From NCBI GenBank assembly GCA_017893485.1, contig CM030366.1, forward strand, positions 200,565,173 through 200,629,172: DNA of 64,000 nt, given 5' to 3'. Positions 35,101 to 50,100 of this stretch are shown piece by piece. This DNA is from Hemerocallis citrina (Eukaryota; Streptophyta; Magnoliopsida; Asparagales; Asphodelaceae). Within the stretch, counting starts at the first letter, position 1. The number at the start of each line of letters is the position of its first letter. Both the position numbers and the translations under genes were made by a program. The notes below the pieces were generated by a model that was not told the DNA's origin, searched no databases, and saw only the letters and a list, made by a program, of their open reading frames with translations.

Positions 35101-38100
35101 CTTGCTGCCTATTGATCTTGTTACATTACTTCGTGGTAAAGTGTGCGAGTCGTCCTCAGTGCAGGTCACCATGCTTGATCAACAGCTAGGAGTTTTGCTA
35201 ACTCAAGCTCAGAATAATCTTATTGACAATTGTGATATATCAAAATTCGATGTCTCTTTAATGCTAAAAAAACAGTTTCCTATGGTCAACTTCCATTTAG
35301 TGGGTGATGAACAAGAGAAATGCGATTTGGATTTTATTAAGAGACAAAATGAACATGGCAACTCAAGCTGTGTTCTATATTCTGCATTACTCTTGGGGAA
35401 GCGGTCGACTGCAGACCTATTGCCATACCATGATAAACTCCCAACAGGTAGTGAACACATTCTTTCTCATGGGAATGTTACCACCAAAGATGCTGTTGAG
35501 TGCTTACTCAAGGTACCAATGCTGTCAGATCTGTTAACTTGGTCACACTGGGATGTCATATATGCTCCCTCATTTGGTCCTCTATCTAAGTGGTTGTTAC
35601 ATGAAGTTGATGCCAAAGGCTTATTATGTGTTGCTACAGTGGATGGGAAGTACATCAGAGTTGACCATTCAGCTACTGCAGATGATTTTCTACAAGCTAT
35701 GATTCAGCATTCACCATTCCAAGTGGCACTGAAATTGTTATCTTTGTTGTCTTTATATGGAGGAACAGGCAAAGTTCCTCTCTCTCTTCTGAAGTGCTAT
35801 GTGCAACAAGCAATTAATGTCATAATAAGAAATTCAACTGATTCAATGGAACTAAGGAGCAGCAGTAAGACTTTGATGCATAAAAATGAAGTGCAGGAAC
35901 AAGGTGCTCTAGGTAAAGTCTCAAATGTTGGTGCCCTTCCTACTGTATCTCAAAGCAATGTTGGAACGGGCAGTTTAGGATTCAGCAGAGCTGTTTTAAA
36001 TGTAGGAAGGTTTATTCTTGAATGCCTTATCTATCTGCCTTCAGAATTCAGGAGTTTTGGATCAGAGATATTGGTCTCAGGGCTTCGATTTGTTACTAAT
36101 GATGCATATTCAGTCATGTTGCATGAATGCAATCAAACTGATGAGCGTGTCATGCTTCATGACATTGGATTATCACTTGGGATAGTGGAATGGATTGATG
36201 ACTTTCGTGAGTTCAGTTCGACTGTTGCTACTAATTTGTTCTCTGCTTCTATATGTACTGGATCAGGTGGAACCTTGAACCTTTCACGGGATACATCTGA
36301 TAAGCATAAATGTATTGATCATAACATTTGTGACACTGTTGTGGTTGATGCTTCAAAGTTGGATGCGAATCTTAAATTGCATGGAGAACAAATTGGTGAA
36401 GATAATACTGCTTTGCCAGATGGGTACTATGAAAGGAAAGATTACAATGACACAATTAGTGAGAATTGTGGAGTTCCAAATAAGTTAATTCAAGATGGAA
36501 CTGCCATTGTTGAGTCCATTCGACGAGAAGAGTTTGGTCTTGATCCAAATCTAAATCATACTGAGACTCGTATGCTAAAAAAGCAGCATGAACGCCTGGG
36601 AAGAGCATTGCATTGTCTTGCGCAAGAACTGTATTCACAAGATTCTCATCTTTTGCTGGAACTTGTAAGTATCTACTTTGGTCCTTTATCCCCTATTGAT
36701 ATACCTTCACATTAATATTAGCCTTTAATGAAGGGCATAAGTAGTTTAATGGTGCCTTTCTGTGCTATTGTTTCTTTCATCTGCCCAAAATAGCCGTGCC
36801 CAAATAACCATGAGCTGTTATTAAAGTATTGATAAGTGAGAGCCCTTTTACATGAGTTGCATGTATATTTGTAAATGTGTGATGGAGATACTCAAATTCA
36901 TGTTAGATATGAAGTCTCTGTATTCACCAAGGAAACTTCAATGCATATCTATGATATGGGAGCATTTTAGATGGGTTATGGTTTGAGTGGAAGAGGAGTT
37001 GTGAGGAGGGAAACGAGAGAGGGTGTGGGAGGGATGAGCATCCATGCAATCAAAGGTTGCATTTTAGAGTCGGATATTTGTTTCTGTTGTGAAGGAAAAA
37101 GTTTCTTACGGATGAGTACTATGCCACTATAAGCTACCTTCTCTTTCAGATAAGGGATTAGTTTCTGTTAGCAGTTTGTCTCTGTGTGTGTACTGAGGGG
37201 AGATTAACAATGCAATTGTGAAAAAATTTATTTTAAACTAGAAAAGTAAATTATTACACCTTTATTTAAGCATGAGACATTAATAATGTTACCAAATAGA
37301 AGTTGATACTGGTTAAAGAATGAGGTATTTATCTATTTATTTATTTTGTTAAGGAAAATGAGGCATATATTGATGTCACAATTCAAGCATTTATTGTTCT
37401 CAATTCTCGGCATATGCTTAAGAAGAAAAAGTCACGTGTATTGCATATGCAGTTTGGCTTCACACATGAGGCTGGTATCAGGCCTCCGTCCCTACTATTA
37501 TACTCCTTCCTTCCCAAAATGTATGTCATCCTAGGTTTCCACACTTAACTAAACTCTCTCAATTATTGTGAAAGAAACAAACTATCTTCTTAATGAAAGC
37601 TATTAAATGAGGTATTCATATTAATGTCCACAAATGCCCTCCTTCACAAGTTGTTTAGGTGAAAAATGAGTGATTACTCAAGGGCAAAGTTAGTAATCAA
37701 ATAAATATTTTTAATGAACTTTTGAAATATTTAAGACATTGTCTTGGAAACCAAAATCCACGAATATTTTGGGACAAAAAAAGGCTAGAATGACATACAA
37801 GAGGGAGGAAGTAGCTAGAGAAAGTCATTGTAGACAAATGGGTGCATTACACGTGGTAAGACCAAAAGTTATCCATTAAGTTTAGCCTTTTTGCTGCTCA
37901 CTAAGTGATATTTTCAACTTCGAGTTGGTTCATTTTCATGCTCATCTCCAAGCCACCTTTTTAAGTTTTCCAAAAGACCTGGACACTTAACAACAAATGA
38001 GAACCCTCCATTCAGAACGTACGCTACACCAGTTGAATTCTTTCTCAGCGGATGTAAGCAGCTGTCACCTTCATCTTGTTATCAGGTGATAATCATCTTG

Positions 38101-41100
38101 TAATTTTTAATACTAGAGACATGGCTAATAGGACCTGAGTCTGTTTCCAATTTGGGTTCAGCTTGAGAATTTAAAACAAGTGAATGAATATGTGTGGGTT
38201 TATTTCCAATATGCAGATGCAAACCAAAACTACTATTGTAACTAAAAAACGAATAAACATTAACCAAGCTGAAATTTAGAAAAATTGTAATAAATTTAAG
38301 TTATACGAACTTTGACTAGAGGGGAGAGAAAATAGGTACATTGTCTGTTAATGTTCTATTAATAGATAAAATAACATAGTTCTTCACGTGAAGACAAGTG
38401 AAATGTAGTATTATGTTATGATCACCTAAATGACAATTATAAAAATGAAAGAAACAACAAAGCAATTAAGTAGTAATACAGTGAATCTACTAGATTTATT
38501 AGAACATGGGGTAGTTAGTGACAAAGCCACCTGTATTATTTTGTCAAAGTGCGAAACCCACCTAGGCAGAAAACCATCTAAGGTGATTCCATACTTAGGC
38601 TTGCGTTAGTTTAAATTTTTCCACAATTTGCATGGGGCTAATAGAGATAACATTATGATGAAAATGCTTTTTTCTTATCTAGTTTGATACTTGTTATTTA
38701 TATATCTTAGAAATTGAAGAGTTAAAAAGTGGGAGTGTGTGTTAAGAATCTAAAGATCCTACCCCATTTGCTAAACTTTAATTCCCAAATCAGCTAAAGC
38801 CCATACAGATCTGAACAAGTTTTGTGGAAAGGGGGAGGTGTCTTTTGAATATTTTAAAAAACAAATTGTTAGGTAAGCTACTTCCATGATTAAAGTTTCA
38901 CCTTTTTATCTAAGTACACAAGTTTTTTTGTTAGTTTTACGAAATAATAAACTAGGGTTTTCTATTCTGAGATTATTTTTGGGATCCTCGAGGTTTTTGT
39001 GAAGATTTCTAAGTTTTTTGAAGTAATAAACTATGGGCCATTTTGAAGTAATAAACAATATATCCCGTTAAGCTAATTTGAGAAGGAAAATCCAAGGAAG
39101 TAGCAGCTGGGATATTTTGCATTTTTGAATTCATGAATTCGAGATTCTAATGGCAACTAATAAGATTTTGGGCGACCTATTATGAAGATGTATTAAAGTG
39201 AATTGGATAACAATAAACTCTGTTTAGTGCTTCACCTTTATTCTCTATATTGCAATATGCACCTGAGCACCATCCTTCATGAAATATGTCCCTTCTTCTA
39301 TCAATGCTATTTCTTTTAAAGCTCAGCCTACCGTGACATCGTCCGGGCCTTCTGCATCCCCGACATGCCCAGTTGGGAACGATTGGCTGGGAACGATTGG
39401 CAGTGGAATATGAAACTACGGAGATTTCCTCATAATTCGTTGGGAGACATCAAGAATAGATGGACTGACTGATTAGGCATGTTCTCTGCCTCCTATTGCA
39501 GACAAAAATACATGACGTTGTCCTGCAAATTGGACTGGAGTGTTACATGGGAGACTGGTTTATGCTCTGCATTGGCATATTGGATTTGTTATCCACTTTA
39601 TATACAAGCTAGTCGGGCCATTTAGTTTTATTTAGTACTATGATGAAATCTGTATAATCGACAATTATCGATCTCAAAGTGAATTTGATGTCATTTGCTT
39701 CGTTTAAGGCAGTATATTCAGTCATTTCTAATATCTAATATATTTGGCTGGTGGTCCAGGACAGAATATATTACTTTATCAAATAGAAGGCTTTTCTGAT
39801 TAAATTTTTCTGTGGTGTTCATTGTACTCCAGGTACAAAATGCAGATGATAATCTTTACCCAGAAGATGTGGACCCCACACTAATTTTCATTCTTCAAGA
39901 GACTGGTATCGTTGTTTTAAATAATGAAATGGGTTTTTCTGCTCAAAACATAAGAGCTCTTTGTGATATTGGAAATTCCACGAAAAAAGGATCAAGTGCA
40001 GGATATATAGGACATAAAGGCATTGGGTTCAAATCCGTATTTCGGGTAGGTTCAATGGAAAGTGCGTTATTCAGTTAAATGTAATATGTTTTTTACATAT
40101 CATCTATTTCAGTTCTTGCTTTCCATTTCGTTTTCAGTCTCTTCGTTATTCTGATTTCTTCACATTCATGTGATCTTGTACCTCTACTATTATAACTAGA
40201 GAGTTGAATATTATAACTGGAGAGTTGGAGTTCTCTAAATTGTGGACACCCATCCTCTTATTAATCTCAACCACACATGTAAAACTCCAATCCTTATCAA
40301 CCATCCACTTAAACCTCAATCATATGTTTAAAAGCGCAACCTATATTAACTATTCACTGAAATCTCAACAAATTACTCAGAACTCCAATTTATAACCATC
40401 GTTCACTTAAATTTAAAGATTAAAAAAGGCAACATTTAGATGTACAGTTTATCACATGCACATACTTGATAACTAGCCATTTAAGACTGACAAGAGTAAG
40501 AAATTGTTCGCAGCTGTAATACCTGTCTATTGAAGTGGGAGGGAATTTATTGAACAACGAAGCAAAATGTTAAGAAAAAAACAAAGTGAAAAATAGAATC
40601 AGAACAAAAATGAAGGTAATACAAATATGAGGTGTAAATTTGATAATTGAAGAATAAGTAGACAGAAAAAAACAGTGGACCTTTGATTAATGGTCTTCTG
40701 TGATGGAATACTTTTTGAAATGTTCTGTTTGAGGATTGTAGGAAGGAGAGTTGATAGAGGACTATCACAGAACTGTCCGATTGTGTGACATCAGATTCAA
40801 TATGTCATCCATTTTCCTGCTAGGAGAAAGTTGAAGAGTTACAGTCTTACAGACTTCAAATTATGAATCAGAAAATAGGCACCAATTTATCCAGGTTCAC
40901 TGTATAGTGACTAATAACTGTTAGGCTTACACATTTAATCTTTTGAGTTGGCTTTGTGAATTCTTCTCTCTATTTTTCTGTGGTTGGGGCTACATTGTTT
41001 TTTTTAATTAAAACCTGTAATATCATTTTAATCGCCCCAATACATGTTTATTAGCTGGTCCAAGTTCTTCTTGTTCATCAACTGTCATCCTATAAGTTTC

Positions 41101-44100
41101 CTTGACTGGCACACTTAAATCAGCGTCCATATATGTTGAGGCTCCACAGTGTATTTCTTAAAATTACAACCAAACTGTTATGTAGTTAATGAGATTTGCA
41201 GTAGACCCAACCTGCTATTTGATGGTTGAGAAACTAACTATTGGGTATGTACTTTACCTGCAACCAGCCAATTGGCAAATAGATATGGAGGTGGATTATG
41301 AAAAGGATTTTTCAAAGTTATTCATCTTCTATAAACAGATCTTATTATCTTCTGATGTACAACTAAGTAATAAGGATTTGTAAATAGCCAGCTGCTTTGT
41401 TGTAAATATCAAAGCAGCTCACTTGTTTTGAGGAATCGGACTGAGTCGACTGACCACTTAAATTCCCATGCATGGATATCATTCGTTTTACTGTCTGAGT
41501 CAGCATACTTTTTTATTGCGAATGCAAATATGAGTTGTCTTCTCTCTTTCATCCAGTATGTGTCTCACTTCATCTACTAAACACTTCAAAATCCAAGGGG
41601 ATCTTTGTCAACCCATTCTTTTGCATCTGGCTTGTCACTGGTGTTACAATTTTCTGTCATTTTTGTTTGTTTGTTTGTTATCTATTTTGTGCAATCGAAG
41701 GTCACTGTTCCTTATATATATATATTTGAACCAACTATTGGTATAAGTATGAATTCTTAAGTTTCATTTTGATACGGTGTACGGGATCCTTTTGTTTGGT
41801 ATTCTTCCACTTCTTCCTTCTGCAATTGTGTTCTTCTTCCTGCAACTTAAGATTTTGTGTCATACTAATTTCTGTAACTTAGGATTTTTTTTCATACTAA
41901 TTCCATGATTATGCAAACATTGAGTGTCAATGTGCATGTTCATTACACGGTTATCCTTTCTTTCTTTTTTTTTGGGGGGGGGGGGGGGTTGATTGGAACT
42001 TTTAATTTATTAAAATAATTTTCTATTTATATGATGCTTGTTTACACCCTTTTTTTCTTCTTCTCTAGGTCACTGATGCCCCCGAGATACATTCAAATGG
42101 TTTTCATGTGAAGTTTGATATCACCGAGGGTCAGATTGGTTTTGTTTTGCCAACTGTAATTCCACCTTATAATATTGACATGTTTAGATTGCAGCTATCC
42201 GGTAAAAGTTATTACAACAACGATGAGACTTGGTGGAACACATGCATTGTGCTTCCCTTCAGGTCTAAAAGTAGAGAAGGGTCAGGGATCACTTCCATAA
42301 TATCCATGTTTTCAGATCTTCATCCTTCCTTGTTACTTTTCTTGCATCGTCTTAGGTCTATCAGATTTTTCAATATGCTCAATAATACTCTTGTTAATAT
42401 GAGAAGGGAAATCCTTGGTGATGGCATAGTAAGGGTTTCTCATGGTCAGGAAACAATGACTTGGCTGGTAATTAGTAAAAAGTTGCCAGCTAATTTCATT
42501 CGTCCGGATGTAGAGAATACAGAGATTGCCATTGCTTTCACACTGGAGGAATGCAAAAATGATGAGTACAAGGCCCATCTCAGCCAACAACCTGTTTTTG
42601 CTTTTCTTCCATTAAGAAATTATGGTCTTAAATTTATTCTTCAAGGGGATTTTGTTCTACCTTCTTCTAGAGAAGAAGTGGATGGAGATAGTGCTTGGAA
42701 CCAATGGTTATTGACAGAAGTCCCTGCTTTATTTGTTAGTGCAGAGCAATCGTTCTGCGCCCTTCCTTGCTTTCAGAAATACCCTGGAAAAGCTGTAACT
42801 ATTTATATGAGTTTTGTTCCTCTTGGAGGGGAAGTACATGGGTTCTTTTCTCCCCTTCCTCATATGATAATCTCTAGATTGCGTTCGTCAAATTGCTTGC
42901 TTTTGGATGGTCCTGACATGAAATGGGTCCCACCATGCAGAGTTTTAAGGGGGTGGAATGAGCAGGTTCGCATGCTTTTATCTGATAGTTTGCTGGAGAA
43001 ACATCTTGGGCTTGGATATATGAGCAAGGATATTGAATTGCCTGATGTATTAGCAAAATCCCTTGGTGTCCAGGAGTATGGACCCCAGATTTTAATTGAA
43101 GTTATTTTCTCTTTATGTAACTCTAGTGATGATATTAGTTCCTTGGGTCTCGATTGGCTATCTTCATGGTTTCTTGCTCTTCATTCAGCACTATCTACCC
43201 ATTATTCTGGATATCCTTCCTTGGATGCTCAGTTGGAAAATGATCTGATTGACTCTCTTAGAAAAATCCCATTTATTCCACTTTCAGATGGCTCATACAC
43301 TTCTTTAGCTGAGGGTCCCATATGGTTATCTTATGATACTTCCAGTGTTGGTATTGAAGGCAAATATAATGCTAAAGAATTTCCAAGCCTTTATGCCAAC
43401 CTTAGAACTGTCAATCCTCTCCTTTTATCTGCAGCAGCAAAAGATATGTACAGTATTGATGAAGAGGCAAGAAGAGATAACCGTGTACACATGCTGTTCA
43501 AAATTGGCGTGCAACAATTGTCAGCGCATGAAATCATGAAAACCCACATTTTGGTAGCCTTATCTAAGGACACATACGTGGATAGAGATAGAACTTTGAT
43601 GATCGAATACTTAGCATTCATTTTGCTTCATTTTCAATCTGATTGCTCTAAATGTTCGTCTGAAAAGAAAGACATAATTTCAGAATTACGAAAAAGAGCA
43701 GTGCTACTTACAAATCATGGTTTTAAGTGTCCTACAGATGAACCAATTCACTTTGGTAGGGAGTACCAGAACCCTATTAATATTGACAAGTTAGTTGGCA
43801 ATGTAGATGATAAATGGCTAGAAGTCGATGTTGCTTATCTGAAACATTCTAGTACCCAATCATTGCCGAGTGGATTGACCAAATGGAAGGATTTTTTCAG
43901 GGATTTAGGAGTCACTGATTTTGTGCAAGTAATGTGCATTAATAAGAGAGCAACGGATATTCCATTGACTGCAGATATTAACCTAGCAACATCAGTTATC
44001 AATGATTGGGAGTCACCTGAGTTGCATAATTTCCTGTCTACATTTTCATCCAAAAAACATCGAGAAAAATGTATTTATCTTTTGGAAGTTCTTGATAAAA

Positions 44101-47100
44101 TGTGGGATGATTTTTATAGTGCATATTCTAGATGTTACATTATTTCTAACACCAATGAGAGTAAGAAAACCACGGAGTCTTCATTTGTGAACGTTCTCCA
44201 GGAATTTAGATGGATTGCATCTAGTATGGACCAGGACCTTCACCAGCCAAGAGATCTTTTTTATGACTGTGTTGAAGTGCGCTCAATATTAGGAAACTTG
44301 GCTCCATATGCTGTTCCACAGGTTTGCCTATTCCCCTCAGCATGAGATCATTGTGTTATCTGTTTTATTATGTTCTTTGTTCAAATATATTATTGTTATT
44401 CTCTTTGTATCACAAATTATTTACTAGTCTTCTGTCATGTTTTGTTTACATCTTTAAGTACTAGGATCGGGATATATATTATACTCTTTCAGTTGGTAGA
44501 ATCAGAAAATAGATTCTTTTTGATGTTCAACCATAGTAAGGTTGGAAATTGTCCAAAGTGTGACCTAGAGCAGCCAAAGGCAAATATATTTCTTTCTTAC
44601 TTTTTACTTCTTAAAAAGCAGTCTTTTTTCTTTCATGTCTAAGATCATCAGTACTATGTTATAAATGATCATGTGCTCTGAACCAGAGTTTAGCCATTTG
44701 CAATTATATCATAGAAATTGCTATGCTAAATGCAAAATAATTTTTGGTTTTGAAAAATTATTTTATTATAGTGAAAAGTTTTTTTTTTGGTACTGTTAAA
44801 ATAGCCTTTTTTAAAATTTATGAGATGGGCCTCTCAATATGGTGGTAGGTTGCAAGTTTTGCGTTAGTGACCACAATAGCTAAAAGGTTAGTCTCTTCAT
44901 GCTATTGGTAGGAGGTAAATCTTAACTTGGGCCGGAGTACTTAACGAGGGAAGGGATGGCCAGCTTAAAACAGTGTAATTTACAAACGCTACTCTATTAA
45001 GATCTTTCTCAGAGAACTACCCTAACTTTGTTTGAATATGCCCCCTCAAACTTTTATTTTTTACAATGAACATAGAATAGATTTTTTATGCTTTACTTTT
45101 GAACTCACAATACAGTTTCAATTTGACCAGTTTTTTCTCTCGGAATATTGATCAATAGTATTATCTTTAGCATCTGTGATTTTACAATAGCATCGATGCA
45201 AATAAAAAGATAGTCAACACATTAAAGCTTTTGAACTTCAATTTTACTTGGTAATGAGAAAGTCGAACAAACACTTTGATAATCCTGTCTTCAAAGGAAG
45301 ATGATCAACTACCTAATTAGTAGCACTGGTTAGTGTTTGATGAGTTTTTAATTTTTCTAACCAATTAGTAGTACTTGCTAGTTTTAATGAACTTAAAAGG
45401 TAAGACCATCACTAGTTTATGGTAATGCATCTTTACACTAAAGAAGAAAAAGCAATAACAATATTTAGAAGACTAAAAAGGTTTTCTGATTAAACTTAGA
45501 AACCAGGTCGAGTAGAAAAAAGGAATCCGTATGCCTCATGTTTTGTATGTTATCAACTTATCGTATAGAGTTGCAAAGGGGATATTGGATCTCAAAACTA
45601 AGGAGAATCAGAAAATCGAGGCGCATAGATCCAATAGATCTGCTCTTCTATTTGATATCATATAAAATATTGTATGTGTGATATTTTTCCCTCAGAAAAG
45701 CGACACTTCCCACATGTGGTTGGGCGAGAAGGTTATGAAAAGCAGAAACATGATTAGAACGGTCTTATATCATTTTGTTCTGTATAGTTTAATCGAGAAT
45801 TAAAGGGGAAAGCGAGGTTTCTTATTTTTTAATATAATGAAATTAAGAAATATATATATTTAAAAATATTAAAGAAAAATAAAGACCAATCATATAAGAA
45901 CAGGGAAAAAATATGGATAAAAAGGGAAGTATCAAACATCAAGAACAAGGTTTTTAAAAGCGTAAAGTGTAATTAAGCACTCCAATAACCGATACCGCTT
46001 TTAGCAATTTAGCATGATTAAGCATGCAATTAAGCGCTACAAATTTGGATATTTTTGTTTTAAATTGTAGAAATACTACAAAAAATGCAAAAAAAAATCT
46101 TAAAAATTTTAAACAAAGAAAAAGGTCGAAAGTGTTGTACAATGTAAAACAAAGCTTCAAAATGCAAAAGAAAAGTATTAAACTTGCATGAATGTGTTGC
46201 GAATTGTAGGAATATCCAATAAATTTAATTAAAAGGCGAAGAAAGTACAAAACAATTCAACATAATGAGTTAAATAACAATAAAAGTATACTTTAATCCA
46301 GTTAAACTATTAGGGTTGTGGAAAGTGCTATAATCTATGAAGTGAAGGTAAATAACAAAGTAGTTCAACATAATGAGTTAAATAGAAATAAAAATATATA
46401 TTAACACAATTAACTTAATGGAAAGAAGTTGTTGATGATAAGTCATTGTAAAGGAGGCACTAATTGTTTGAGAAACTAGCCGGATTTCGGGTTGAGAAAC
46501 TAGCAATAGTCGAACTTGGATACGGATTGAGTTGCATGTGTTGTTGGACATAAACATGTTTAATCCGAAGACTCAGAAAAATACGGATAAAGACGAAGCA
46601 GTTAAAGCCTTAACTAAATACTAGAAATATTATCCTAATAAAATAAAATTAAATCTGACAAACAATAATAAGCTATCATCTTACCCTAGCTTCCTACTGC
46701 AACAACAATAACAACAAACCCTTTATCCCAAAATTTTGGTGGTCGGCTACATGAATCCTTTTCTTCCACTTAACTCTATTGAGGGCCATCTCCTTCGTCA
46801 AATTAACACTTTTCAAATTCTTATAATAGTTTCAAATCAAATTCGTTTTGGTCTATCCTTACCCCTTATCCCTCCTAATATTCACCCAATTAAATTTCCT
46901 ACCTGTGGCCCTAGCTTTCTATATATCCCTTTCTATGAGGAAATAAAACATACTTATCCCATTATAACCTATATATTTATAACCATTTAAGATTAATCCA
47001 CTGTCAATAATAATAAAACAAGTCTACTTCTCTCTCTCTCTCTCATGGTACATGTTTCTCAATCCTACGACCGCCAGGCCATCATCTTTATTTTTATCAC

Positions 47101-50100
47101 ACTAATATTACTATATTAGTAGCTTTCCTTCCACCTATCGTGTATGTTGGTAATGGCGACGAGGTGGCAGACATGTTCAAGAAAGAACCGTGGTCGTCAG
47201 TGGAAGATGACGTATTGGTTCGAGTTTAATTGAGGGTTTTAAGTTCTTTTAAAAAAACAACTGGGGATTTCTTAGGTGCACGGTTAAGTGGATTGGGCAG
47301 CTTAAGCGGTCTGCTTACTTAAAATCGGTGGACCTCCAAATAGGCTCTCATTTAGCCAATATTTTTTCTTACGCTTTTTTTAGTGCTTAAGTGTAAAACC
47401 TACACTCTTGAAAACACTGATTATGAAGCATATTACGATTGAACTTTTGAAGAAGTAGAGAAGTAGCGAAGCAGTAAAGTAGTAGTTGGTGTTTAATTGC
47501 AAGCGAACTTCAAGGGTGCGATGAGGACTCGAGCGATAATGCACCCCGTCTCGGAGTATTTAAATCTGTAACTCTTTGAAGGCCAACCTGGAAGCATGGA
47601 CACGGCAGAAGTGCTTCTGCTAGGGTATGAAACATTAATTTGACACTGATATGCCATAACACGTGCGGATTTGCGTCAGGCTTGTGTCAGATTGGCTTTA
47701 GCGGTGTTCGTGTTCAGTTCATCACAAACACGGAAGATGTCGTTGGCTTTTTTATATCTTTTTATTTTAATCATTATTGTAATTTTCAGTCATGGAATTG
47801 CAAAAATGTGTTGAGGAATGGGTTGTGGGCCTGTGGCTGAAGGTAGGAAACATGTTTGAACTTTGAAGAAGATATAAATGTAAAATGTGTCGGGTTCAGA
47901 AGTGAAGCTAGTGACTTAAGTTACTGGTTCAACCTGAATTCGTGGCTTAAGTTATTGTTTGGGTAGTGATAGATTGGAACCCCAAGTCATAACTAAAATT
48001 ATGCATGGGACAAATAAACTTCAAGTTATGGATTGGTTCAGGTTTGAATAGCCACCTAAACATAATCGTTCTCTTTCCTTGAAAACACTAAGGTCCTTCC
48101 TCAGAAAAAAACCTAGAGACCTTAAGGGGGCATTTGGTAAAAGGATTTTTTTGGCTCCCAGGAATCATAAATCCTGGAATTTATGTTTCCTAGGATTTAT
48201 GATTTCTAGGAATCATAAAACATGTTTGGCCGGTCTTAAACATCTCTGAGAATGTTAATTGGAAAATTAATTTCCTATGTTTGGTTGAGCTACATATTTC
48301 CTGGGAATATTAATCTTATTATCCAAAATACCCCCTCTCATCCTCGGTTGTCGAGGTGGCACGGGCGTTCAAAACAGCAAACAACAAAACGACAACAGCA
48401 AAACGACAACTATCAAATCCCTCTCCATCATTGTCATTTGTCACCAACATTCGCTTTTGTCAAAACAGCCGAACCATCCCAGTCAAGATTCCTAACATCC
48501 CCTCTAAAATGTAAATACTCAAGATTCGGAGCATCAACCCTTGCACTCATCCCCTTCTCATAATTCGACAAAACCACCTCCCTCACCCTCGTCAAATTCC
48601 TCCTATTAACCTCCACAAAATCCAGCCCCACGCACCCCAGCAGCCTAAGCACTTCAAGAACAGGACAGCACTCCAGCAACTCCGCAAGCGTCTCATCATC
48701 CACCGTCGCGCAACCGATATGCAAGGTCTTCAGATTCAAGAACCCTGACAATTCGAAGTTTTTGGGGACGGTAGGGAAGGTGCAGAACATGATGCGTAGC
48801 TCTTCGAGGGAGCAGCGGTAGCAGAAGAGGGAGGGGATGGGGGCATCGAACTCACCGGGTCAGGATCGACGGTGAGGGAGAGGTTGTGGACGGAGAGGTC
48901 TCCTACGAAGTGGTGCCAGCGGTTGGCGATGGCGGCGTGGCGTTTGTAGGAAGAGAAAGGGAGGTAGAGGTCAACAGAGAATGCACGGAGGGAGGGGGAG
49001 AAGGAAGAGAGGGCGCGGTCGACGGCGAGGATAAAGGAGCGGGCAATGGACAGGAGTGGGATTTTTTTTGGGGGCATACTTGTATTTTCAAGGAACTAAT
49101 ATTTTCCTAAGTACTTGGGAATCAAAGAATCCTCCCCTCCCCCCATGGGAAAAATTTTGTGGGGATTGTGGCAAAAAAATCTTCTAAGAATCTTAAGCTG
49201 TGTTTGGATAGTATTTTAAAAACTGTTTTCAATTTTTTGAAAATTAAAAATGTAAAAAACATGTTTGGATAGTTTTTTTTGGAAAAGTGGTTCTGATTTT
49301 TTTGGAGATGTATGGTTTAAAATGCGTTTTCACAAAAGAGTGAAAACCAGTTTTTTAACTCATTTTCCCATTTACTTTTACTGTTTAGCTTACGCCTTCT
49401 TCTCCCCCCAAAACTCCCGAACCCTAAACCCAAACGCCTCCTACCGTACATCGATTTCCTCCTCCAGTCGTCATCAAACTCTCGAAGCCAGTGCCGAAGT
49501 CGCAATCGCCCCTTGCCCGGTCTTCTTTTCCGTCGAGCCATCCTTGACTCGAGCTCCAACCCATCGTCGAGTCGTCTCCTTCATCTGCTCACTCTCGACT
49601 CTGCCATTATCGAGCTCTGCCAACAATCGAACCCATCTTCCTCGTCCTCGACTTCGAACCCTGCACCCGTCTTCCACCTCTCCTCACCGCCATCCTCATC
49701 GCCTCATCACAACCCCTCATCCCCGTCGTCATCCTCCTTCTCGGCGTTCCAGCCTTCGATGACTGGCGGTGATGTTGAGACGAGGATGACTGGACTGTGA
49801 TGGAAGAAGATGTGGAGCCAGTGGGGGGCTCGCTAGGGTGATGCTCCAGCGGGAACAGGGCGACGGTGAGGGTGATGCTTTGACGAGGTTCGAGTAGAGG
49901 ATGGGGTTCTCTGTTTTGGGTTTGGGAAACAGAGGAGAGAGAGGAAAGATAGAGCGGGAGAGAGAAAGAGAGTGGGGAAATGGGTTTTATGAAAACAGTT
50001 ATCCAAACAGACCCTTGTTTTTTAAAATCTAACAAAAAACTCCTTTATAATTTTTTTTGAAAACCAAAGTTTTTAAAATGTGTTTCAAAACAACGAACCA

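Noticed and set aside
40187..40473. Helitron in NOV intron 7
   Set aside because: The ends look similar (TCTACTATTATAAC and CTAG), but the A before and T after are missing and no hairpin is clear.
49265..49762. Ser/Thr/Pro-rich frame of 165 residues
   Set aside because: Shows C/T-rich composition in both strands' frames and lies inside a nested TIR element; no domain recognised.
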